Below are positions 8,153-14,492 of a stretch of DNA of 14,492 bases, piece after piece. The notes under the pieces were generated by a model. It was given only the letters and a program-made list of their open reading frames with translations. It searched no databases and was not told where the DNA came from. The stretch is from positions 20,001-34,492 of the forward strand of contig JAWQFJ010015059.1 in assembly GCA_034096865.1 (NCBI GenBank), given 5' to 3'. This DNA comes from Theodoxus fluviatilis (taxonomy: Eukaryota > Mollusca > Gastropoda > Cycloneritida > Neritidae). The position numbers and the translations under genes were made by a program. Each line of letters starts with the position of its first letter. Positions within the stretch are counted from its first letter, which is position 1.

Positions 8153-8570
8153 CGTATGGGTTTTGCTCTTCTTGTTCAGCTGTGCTGCCGTTTTGGGGAC
8201 CTAGCGCAGGTGTCCTATTTTTAGCTGCCTTACCACTGCCTCTGTCACACCTCCCACGCCTCCTGTTGGTTGGGAGTCAAAATAGACCCAGCGCGACTTC
8301 CTACGCGATTCGTAAGACGCAAATCACTAGGAACATCGTGATTTGATTCGTGCTCACTCAACTTTTCTAGTGATTTTTATGTACAACGGCCATACATAGC
8401 CTATTAACGCCGATAGGCCGTAAAACTCCCATCCATCCATTCTCCACACCTTCCACGTCCTAATACCCGTGCAAGCGCGCCGGTGTTGACGTGTTAACGG
8501 ACGTACATGTATGCTCCAAGGTGGCTGACAGTGCTCGAGCACAAGCGCCTGTATAATTTAATTCACTAAC
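8153..8570. other. Unassigned single-copy DNA
   Basis: About 420 bases with no ORF beyond 62 codons, no tandem repeat and no recognisable motif. Confidence 0.5.
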
Positions 8571-8750
8571 CCTCTGTTTGGTAGGCATTCCATTCCGCTG
8601 TTCCATTTGTCTGCCTGTTTTCCTAATTACTCGGCGTTCCACAGTATCTGATTTCTCACTATCGACTTCCTTTTCCAAATCAATTGACTTCGCAGCTGTT
8701 AATTTACGTGCCTGCCTGCTCTGTGTGGGTGTGAGCCTGTCTAAATATGT
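8571..8750 (-). CDS. Possible 60-codon internal exon, product unknown
   Basis: On the minus strand a pyrimidine-rich stretch (the complement of 8754-8795) ends in CAG directly before 8750, and CAGAGG at the other end is followed by GTTAGT, a fair donor. Between them lie exactly 180 bases, 60 codons in phase 0 with no stop. The peptide is strongly polar (ARKLTAAKSIDLEKEVDSEK, RRVIRKTGRQMEQRNG), which looks more like real protein than chance translation. I recognise no domain. It sits next to, and opposite, the Harbinger transposase remnant; Harbinger elements do carry a second, Myb-like gene, but this peptide shows no Myb/SANT tryptophans. Chance is possible. Confidence 0.22.
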
Positions 8751-8753
8751 CTG

Positions 8754-8936
8754 GGGCCGTATGCAAGAAAAAAAGAATAGAGTAATGTATTCCTGAATAG
8801 AGGTATTCACGAATAAAGTGTTAGTGATTTGTATGCAGGAAAACTGAATAGCTCTATTCTGGCCATATTTCTACGAATAACTTATTCGGTCAGTTCAATC
8901 CAGAATAAGCCTAACGCTCGAGTAATCTATTCCGAA
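8754..8936 (+). promoter_or_regulatory. Palindrome-rich 5' region of Harbinger remnant (possible TIR/subterminal repeats)
   Basis: GGGGCCGTATGCAAGAA at 8754 resembles the GGGNCCGTATTC type of terminus seen in some PIF/Harbinger elements. GTATGCARGAAAA occurs twice (8759 and 8831, 72 bases apart). At least four short inverted repeats of the type GAATA...TATTC follow: 8775-8792, 8795-8808, 8846-8859 and 8875-8887, with a looser one at 8903-8932. The region ends at the transposase start codon. It probably served as terminal and subterminal binding sites for the transposase; this is inference from position and repeats. Confidence 0.4.
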
Positions 8937-9517
8937 ATGCCTGTCTCTGTTTTGTGTCGACTGTATCAGAGACGTCAAATTCGAAGAAATCGAATATTTC
9001 GAGACCGAAGCCACCCATTTGATACATATGATGACGTGGAATTAAATAAGAAGTTCCGATTTAAGAGAGAGGACATCATCAACCATGACTGATGAAATAA
9101 GCGAAGACATACAGCTCGTCAATCGACAGGGAGCTTTGCCACCACTGCAGCAAATTCATGACAGCTGTGCGCTTCTACGCGAGTGGTTCATTCCAGGACG
9201 TGGTGAACTGATAGGCATTCACCAGTCTACTGCGAGTCGGACAATCAACAGAGTAACCGATGCACTACTGAAACAAGTTCCTGCTTGGGTCCTACTGCCA
9301 ACACAAGAAGAAGCTGAGAAGACGAAAATATTTTTTTTCAGCGGAATGGCTTTCCAAATATAATTGGAGTGATTGACGGCACCCAGGTTCAAATCCACGC
9401 TGCTTCTAAGCAGGAACACGAGTTCGTCAATCGAAAAAAAACTACCAACCCATCAATGTGCAGATGAGTTTCAACTGCAATAAAAGGTTTTGTGACTCAC
9501 TGACACTGCGCTCAAAT
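8937..9517 (+). pseudogene. PIF/Harbinger (HARBI1-like) transposase pseudogene
   Basis: Read across five frame changes, the sequence gives the N-terminal half of a Harbinger transposase: RRNRIFRDRSHPFDTYDDVE and FRFKREDII (8937-9089); SEDIQLVNRQGALPPLQQ (to about 9150); TAVRFYASGSFQDVV (9152-9209, another frame); GELIGIHQSTASRTINRV and ALLKQVPAWVLLPTQEEAEK (from 9202); NGFPNIIGVIDGTQVQIHAA (9336-9432); and NYQPINVQMSFNCNKRF (9440-9517). GVIDGT holds the first catalytic Asp of the DDE triad. The later WPGS-HDS Asp and the IER Glu blocks are lost, replaced by the GT array at 9518. Normal length is about 350-400 residues; about 190 remain. Frameshifts at 9331-9338 (T8) and 9434-9441 (A8) fall in homopolymers and could be read errors; the others do not. 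Confidence 0.85.
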
Positions 9518-9525
9518 TGTGTATG

Positions 9526-9585
<60 letters not shown>

Positions 9586-9660
9586 TGTTTGTGTGTGTGT
9601 GTGTGTGTGTGCGTGTGTGCGTGTGTGTGTGTGTGCACGTGCATGTGTATGTACGTGTGT
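9518..9660 (+). repeat. GT microsatellite
   Basis: GT dinucleotides over about 143 bases with GCGT, ATGT and GCAC variants toward the right. It cuts off the transposase pseudogene directly after the NVQMSFNCNKRF segment. Confidence 0.95.
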
Positions 9661-10718
9661 GACATCTTAATTCTACTGCACCATGTTCCTCTGTCATTTT
9701 CCCTTCCTTCTCCCCTTTCTCAACACTATTAATGTGGTCGTTGTTAAGAACATGACAACTCTATGCTGTTTGCAACAATTTACTTTATCATAGTGTCCTA
9801 GTGGCTCACTAAGTTTGCCAAAAGTGACATCTCAGAGCTTGACCCAGTGACAGCTCTCACAGAGACTAGTATCATCGTACTATTTTTTGCTTTTGTAAGC
9901 AATCCCACAATGTTGTATCTTATAGATCCTGCAAAGCTGATACTTTTTGCGCGATTTGCACCCAAACTGCCGCTTATTGGCGCTGCTGAAATGGTCGAAG
10001 TCGGAATTAAACGTTCGGAACGTCGTTTAGCTTAAGATTACACCCGAATCACGCGGGCCGTTAAGATGCATGGAGTACAGTACCGCCGAGCAAGACGTTT
10101 GTCACAAAACGCAGATATATTAACACGGCCGGATCTTAGCATAACTCCCCGGACGTGCCAAGTCAGTTAACGGTCGCGTTTTATAAAACCAGACTAAAAA
10201 TAGACTACAAGGAGGTGACTCCCATATTATTTCCGGCAGGGGAGACGGCTTTGCACGGGAAAAAAACTTTTTTGAACGCTACATTATGTGTTAAACGACA
10301 CAAATGCACCAAAAACACAAAAACTCGTAAAGCAACTAATGCGTCGTTTGTCGGGATATATTCCATGCGAAGAACAGGTGCAGGAGAGGTAAATCGCAAA
10401 AAGAGAGAGCCGAGCAGATAACTCTGCGATGACTTCCGGAAATTATTTTAGTCGGGAAATAATTTTGGTCGCTACAAGCGTTGTTACTTCGTCGCGTCTT
10501 GTGCAGCGGACTAGCGGCGTCGCGCAGTCGCAGTTCAATGCTTCCATTGTGGTGTTCTGAGCTGCCCAGATCATAGAGCAGCAGCAGTAGGCAAAGCGCT
10601 TTACCCGCATTGCCCCATCTACCGGGCAGTAAAACCAAGCTCCTAGGCTGCACGGCGGCAACAATCGGAGATGAAATTCTCCAGCAAAACCTTTTCAGGA
10701 AAAGAGGTCAAAATCAAT
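9661..10718. other. Unassigned single-copy DNA
   Basis: About 1.06 kb with no recognised coding sequence. The transposase does not resume after the GT array. A TATA-box-like TTTATAAAACC lies at 10180-10190, upstream of a short open stretch on the plus strand that ends in a fair splice donor (GAG-GTAAAT near 10389). An 88-codon frame there (10155-10421) has no motif. On the minus strand GTAAAGCGCTTTG (10594-10606) matches a short motif common in dispersed animal repeats. Nothing here is strong enough to call a gene. Confidence 0.45.
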
Positions 10719-10767
10719 CCCTCACTCCCAGCCCCCCACCACACCCCACACACCCCCGCACCCCCAG
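10719..10767 (+). repeat. C-rich low-complexity tract
   Basis: C-runs separated by A, AG and AC over 49 bases; on the minus strand this gives several G-runs with G-quadruplex potential. It ends in CCCCCAGG, which could also act as a polypyrimidine tract and splice acceptor. Confidence 0.75.
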
Positions 10768-10856
10768 GAAAAAATAATGAGTATTACAGAGCAAGGTTTC
10801 ATGTGTCGTAGTCATAAGGTGCGATATTATTTTATCTTCCTTCTTTTTTCAAACAG

Positions 10857-11057
10857 ATATCTGCACGCGAGTATCGAGGTCATACTTTTAGTGTTGGTCG
10901 GTTTAGTAATATTACTTGCCAACGCTGACAGTCACATTAAATTCTATTTTGATCGCAGTGATGCATCGGAAACGTTTCACATCTGGACGAAAGTGTTATC
11001 TCCGCGGATCCGTCAAATATGTGTTTATCTTTGTGAACTGAGAGCTATTCGAAACAG
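10857..11057 (+). CDS. Possible 201-bp exon encoding one membrane segment
   Basis: A good pyrimidine tract (TCTTCCTTCTTTTTTC) and AAACAG precede 10857, and CGAAACAG followed by GTTTGC lies at 11050-11063. Between them are 201 bases, a multiple of three, open in one frame with phase 2 at both ends. The peptide has one hydrophobic stretch (IEVILLVLVGLVILLANA) followed by a mixed polar and charged part (FYFDRSDASETFHIWTKV, RIRQICVYLCELRAIRNR). The single hydrophobic helix followed by charged sequence suggests a membrane protein. I recognise no family. The donor is weak, and chance open frames of this length are common, so confidence is low. Confidence 0.2.
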
Positions 11058-11120
11058 GTTTGCATAATGACCTGGTCTCCAATGAAAATCTGCAGTACTC
11101 TATGTGTACAAGAGTGAGCT

Positions 11121-11507
11121 TTATCCAAACTGATCAGTCAGGGCCCTTAAGGTAACAATTTTCACTCGAAGCTTGCTTTGTTTGGTGCAGAACTGATAAT
11201 TCCACGCATCAATGGCAGTAACTCGGCACTCAAATACCGGTACCAGTCGTTTCTCTGTTTCCCTCGCAGTAAATATTTGCTTGCGAAAGATTAGCGTCAC
11301 ATTATTACTTGCAACAGAATATAGGTTTGCCAATGCCAAGAACAAAATGATAACGAAGCATTTTTGTGCATATCGTCGGTTTTGTACTTGGCTTCTTTTT
11401 TTCTTCATATTACACGTTGCAGTTAAGCATGGACATATACGGTATGTATTATAGTGCGAAGAGAAAACCACGTGAAGATCACAACAGACCTGGTTGCTCA
11501 TGGACAT
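11121..11507 (-). other. 128-codon minus-strand ORF, unrecognised
   Basis: An ATG-started frame with one moderately hydrophobic stretch (CFVIILFLALANLYSVA, about residues 50-66) preceded by basic residues. An 80-codon plus-strand frame overlaps it. There is no recognised domain and no clear promoter or poly(A) signal. It is kept only because it is the longest non-repeat ORF in this part of the window. Confidence 0.2.
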
Positions 11508-11591
11508 GCATTGTGACTGCTTCCTGTCACTGCAGCGACGTCATTTACCTGATCGCTAACCGTGCACAGGAGCCCACATAAATAAATAATT

Positions 11592-11734
<143 letters not shown>

Positions 11735-11937
11735 CACACACACATAAATACACACACACATACACACACAATGCATGCACGCACGCACATACATGCAGAC
11801 ACCTCCACCCCCAGAAACACACTCAAACATACTCACACTTACGCATGCAAGTACACAAACACTCGCATATACATACAAACACACACACACACATATACAC
11901 ATTCACTGACTCACATTCACACACACACGCGCGCGCG

Positions 11938-11969
<32 letters not shown>

Positions 11970-12032
11970 CACACACACACGGGGACACACACACGCGCGC
12001 GCGCGCGCACACACACACACACACAAAAACAC

Positions 12033-12080
<48 letters not shown>

Positions 12081-12110
12081 GGACACCCAAACGCACGCGC
12101 GCACATATCC
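11735..12110 (+). repeat. CA array with CG-alternating segments
   Basis: CA dinucleotides with many variants over about 376 bases. Two stretches, about 11920-11970 and 11988-12030, alternate CA with runs of CGCGCGCG, the strongest class of Z-DNA-forming sequence. CGGGGACAC occurs twice (about 11979 and 12078), which points to an internal duplication of roughly 100 bases. All long ORFs on both strands are repeat by-products. Confidence 0.95.
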
Positions 12111-12145
12111 ACAAACTCATCAGTACCAGATGAAAATCTGCTCAC

Positions 12146-12193
12146 CTGCGCAGTGTGCTCCTTCATAGCAGTGTCAGTTGCTGCTGCCACCAT
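12146..12193 (-). CDS. Candidate first coding exon of a host gene
   Basis: On the minus strand an ATG at 12193-12191 has A at -3 and G at +4, a strong start context. It opens a 16-codon frame, MVAAATDTAMKEHTAQ, that ends exactly in CAG at 12146, followed by GTGAGC, a near-consensus splice donor, in phase 0. Upstream lie a CACGTG E-box, a CCAAT box and a GACGTC CRE-like site. The intron would begin at 12145 and run through the CA and CT arrays. No second exon can be placed with confidence. The product is not recognised. Each signal alone is common; their order and in-phase ending make the call worth testing. Confidence 0.35.
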
Positions 12194-12290
12194 GCTGACT
12201 GTACTTGGCCTGACTAAGTCCACGCGTCCCGCGTGCCACGTGACTCGACAGGCCCATCGTCATTGGCTCAGCCGAGATCGGGACGTCTGC
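12194..12290 (-). promoter_or_regulatory. Putative promoter with CCAAT, E-box and CRE-like sites
   Basis: Reading toward the ATG at 12193: GACGTC (12287-12282), TGACG within ATGACGATG (about 12263-12255), CCAAT (12266-12262) and CACGTG (12242-12237). The stretch is GC-rich with several CpG (ACGCGGGACGCG-like) and has no TATA box. The CCAAT box is only about 70 bases from the ATG, so any 5' UTR would be short. Confidence 0.3.
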
Positions 12291-12756
12291 ACGCATCTGG
12301 GGCTACAAGGACTTAATCCATGATAACTACAGTCGTCCAAAAGATACAATAATGCGTCTACTCAGAACTAAGAAAACATCACCGACATGTGTCCCAAGAG
12401 CTCTATTGCTTAGAATATTTAGTGTAGTGTCAAAACCTGGATCGACTTATCGATTTCTGCCCATGGTGGAGACTGCATGTTTATGTCTGTTTCCCGTCAG
12501 GAAAGAATTAAAGGTACATCAAATAAAAGATAAATCAAAGTAACCCTGCAACAACAGCATCAGTTCTTTTCATGTCTGTTTTGTACATTAGTGTAGGTAC
12601 TGATCGTTGGTTTGGTCGAAAGCTTATCAACTGGTGAAACTCGAAACTGTCTAGGGAAATTTAAACACCAGTTATATCAATATTCATCTTTCTCTACTCT
12701 TTTTCTTTCAAAGCTACCGTGGAGAATACAGACTGCATGTAGCATTCGACTCTGCT
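12291..12756. other. Unassigned single-copy DNA
   Basis: Mostly ordinary to AT-rich sequence. A 63-codon plus frame (12352-12543) has no motif. No RNA gene or repeat is visible until the minisatellite begins. Confidence 0.5.
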
Positions 12757-13320
12757 CATGTATATGTATGTCTGTGCGTCTGTGTATATGCGTATAATTA
12801 TGTATGTGTCAGTGTATATGCGTATAATTATGTTTGTGTCTGTGTCTATTATGTGCATGTTTGTGTGTCTGTGTATTGTATGTGCATGTTTGTGTATCTG
12901 TGTATATTGTGTGCATGTTTGTGTTTATGTGTATATTATGTGCATGCTTGTGTGTCTGTGTATATTATGTGCATGTTTGGGTGTCTGTGTATATTGTGTG
13001 CATGTTTGTGTGTCTGTGTATATTATGCGCATGTTTGTGTATCTGTGTATATTGTGTGCATGTTTGTGTGTCTTTGTATAGCATGTGCATGTTTGTGTGT
13101 TTTTATTGCATATTATGTGCATGTTTATGTTTCTGTGTATATTATGTGCATGTTTGTGTGTCTGTGTATATTATGTGCATGTTTGTGTGTCTGTGAATAT
13201 TATGTGCATGTATGTGTGTCTCTGTGTATATTATGTATATGTTTGTGTGTCTGTGTATATTATGTGCATGTTTGTGTGTCTGTGTAAACTATGTGCATGT
13301 TTATGTGTCTGTGTATATTA
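12757..13320 (+). repeat. 29-bp minisatellite
   Basis: The unit is TATATTATGTGCATGTTTGT plus GTGTCTGTG (29 bases). GCATG recurs at 12855, 12884, 12913, 12942, 12971, 13000, 13029, 13058 and 13087, exactly 29 apart, then with two small slips (near 13119 and 13237) to 13295, about 16 core copies. A degenerate pair of roughly 30 bases (GTGTATATGCG) at 12782 and 12812 begins the array. Because 29 is not a multiple of three and the unit lacks stops, three plus-strand frames are open with a 29-residue Cys/Val-rich repeat; they are not genes. Confidence 0.95.
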
Positions 13321-13582
13321 TTGATTGATGTTGTGCGCCCATGTTTTGTGGGTGGGTCCCTTGTGTTATTCTGGTGCAAGCAAGATGTTGTGTGTTTGGT
13401 GTTGGGGGGTTTGTGGTTGTTTTGGTTTGTTGGTGTGTTTGTACTTGTTTTTGTTTCCGTCAGAGGCAGAAGAGTCGTAGTTCCGCCGGCTCCGTTCCGT
13501 TCCGGTTCGTCGGTGTCCGTATTTCGCGGTGTGTCGTCCAGTCAGAGAAGTGTAGGAGCGGTCTGGTCCCCTACTGGTCCTT

Positions 13583-13608
13583 GTCTGTCTGTCTGTCTGT
13601 CTGTCTGG
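13583..13608 (+). repeat. TCTG tetranucleotide run
   Basis: Six TCTG-type units in phase, inside the G+T-skewed block. Confidence 0.9.
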
Positions 13609-14442
13609 TTTTTCTGGTCTGCACACACCTGTAATGTCTATTATTTTAAAATCCTTTCCTGGGGGTCTTGTGTCCTGTCGTTGTCTGTTCCTGTCTGGAT
13701 GTGTGTCTGTCTGTGTCCTTCTTTTGTCTCCTGTCTGTATGGTCTGTGTGGTTCTGTCCTGTGAAATGTGCCCGGCGCGTGTGTGGTCGCTGTGGTTTTC
13801 TGGTCGGCCTCCGGAGTGCGTAGGGGGGTGCTTCCTGAAATTCTGTCTGGCAGCCGTTGCCAGGTGGGGGTTCTTTTCTGTCCTGAGTGTGGTGTTCCCT
13901 GTTGTCGTTCGGGTGTTGGAGCTGTTAGGTGTCTGGGGAGTGTGGTTGTCTGTCGGCAGAACTGCGTAAGGATGGGGCGGGAAAAAGGGAAGGGAAGAGG
14001 GGATACGCCGTGTGGACCTGGTGGTCATGGGATCGTGAGAGGTGTGTGTCTTGCCTGGAGACTGTTGTCTAATATATAAAAAACAGAAAAATAATTGGTT
14101 GGGATGGGTTGTAAAATTTGGGGGTTCTTCCTGTGTATTGGGGGGTCTTTCTGCTCCTATAATAACAAAAGTACATTACAATGTTAAAAATACCGTTCTG
14201 ACATGACAACAAAATAAATGACTAAAAATGTAAAATTGGTCTGGAGTGTTTGTCTCCTTGGTGGTCTGGTCTAAATAAAATAATATTTAATGGTCATCTG
14301 TGGTCATGGTGGCCTGTCTAAAGAGAGGTCTGGGTCTGGGTCCGTGTGTCTGCTAAGGGTCCTGTTGGGGTCCGGATTCGGCGGGGTCTGTTGTGGGTCG
14401 GTCCTGTCACTGGTCGCATTTTTTGTCCCTGTCCGGTCCTGG

Positions 14443-14472
14443 TCCTGTCCTGTCCTGTCCTGTCCTGTCCTG
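14443..14472 (+). repeat. TCCTG pentanucleotide repeat
   Basis: About six TCCTG units in a row, with looser GGTCCTG units on both sides, near the right edge of the window. Confidence 0.9.
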
Positions 14473-14492
14473 GTCCCTATCGCTGCCACTGT

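Larger units (their letters stand above)
13321..14492 (-). other. G+T-skewed block with possible A+C-rich minus-strand gene or retroelement
   Basis: The plus strand is strongly G+T-rich and poor in A and C over about 1.1 kb (for example 13381-13460). On the minus strand a 220-codon frame (14028-13366, ATG-started) encodes a Thr/Arg/Pro/His/Gln-rich, low-complexity protein with no domain I recognise; a distal part (GKDFKIIDITGVCRPEKPDR) looks less repetitive. A second minus frame (14489-14304, no ATG, open to the window edge) has similar composition. Between them, 14050-14290 is T-rich on the minus strand with a TTATTATAG-GAGCAG acceptor-like site near 14155, so intron-exon alternation is possible. 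An A+C-rich ORF1 or gag of a retroelement is an alternative. Small TCTG (13583-13608) and TCCTG (14443-14472) repeats lie within it. Confidence 0.35.

Noticed and set aside
9380..9400. GGTTCAAATCC as a Pol III box B
   Set aside because: It lies inside the Harbinger transposase coding remnant (IDGTQVQIH region) and has no box A at a suitable distance.
10180..10190. TATA box as a promoter
   Set aside because: A lone TTTATAAAACC with no recognisable coding exon or other core-promoter element nearby; expected by chance in a window of this size.
12758..13324. Several Cys/Val-rich plus-strand ORFs resembling a cysteine-rich secreted protein
   Set aside because: All follow the 29-bp minisatellite in different frames; no signal peptide or family motif.

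Overview
The window looks like a repeat-dominated intergenic or intronic stretch of an animal nuclear genome, most likely a mollusc or another marine lophotrochozoan. That assignment is inference. It rests on the very dense CA, GA, GGA, GAAT and TCTG microsatellites, the decayed LINE and Harbinger remnants, tRNA-derived SINE-like pieces, and a repeat rich in AGGTCA direct repeats of a kind I know from bivalve and gastropod genomes. There are no bacterial operons, rRNA genes or CRISPR arrays. No intact host protein-coding gene can be established from sequence alone.

Layout. 1-847: a 710-bp polypurine GGA tract running into ACAG/GA repeats. 848-1492: single-copy sequence with a weak THAP-like fragment on the minus strand. 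1493-2016: CA and GA arrays carrying two copies of a tRNA-like (Lys-CTT-like) sequence. 2018-2675: the 3' end of a LINE on the minus strand (C-terminal CCHC motif, hairpin 3' UTR, AATAAA), truncated upstream exactly in a TCTG array. 2779-3027: a segment ending in a 6-bp-stem hairpin, reminiscent of Helitron-like ends. 3027-3451: G-rich tract, a second tRNA-derived SINE candidate, GA array. 3675-4187: GAAT/GAAC array. 4279-5096: 43 copies of a 19-bp tandem repeat with higher-order structure.

5097-6184: fairly CpG-rich single-copy DNA without a recognisable gene. 6185-6950: decayed LINE 5' region including an AP-endonuclease domain in three frames (plus strand). 7296-8152: an element bounded by perfect 10-bp inverted repeats, holding a TCCGGGCG octamer array and dense AAGGTCA half-sites. 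8571-8750: a possible 60-codon exon (minus). 8754-9517: a Harbinger (HARBI1-like) transposase pseudogene with palindrome-rich upstream DNA, cut off by a GT array.

9661-11590: mostly unassigned, with one possible membrane-protein exon. 11592-12110: CT and CA arrays. 12146-12290: the best candidate for a host gene start, a 16-codon first exon on the minus strand with a good start context, a strong splice donor and CCAAT/E-box/CRE-like sites upstream. 12757-13320: a 29-bp minisatellite. 13321-14492: a strongly G+T-skewed block whose minus strand holds a long Thr/Arg/Pro/His-rich ORF and intron-like T-rich gaps.

The genes do not form a pathway. The window reads as a graveyard of mobile elements whose ends repeatedly coincide with simple repeats. 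I did not find a convincing new biological system; the most checkable leads are the TIR-bounded nuclear-receptor-half-site element, the Harbinger 5' region and the putative first exon.
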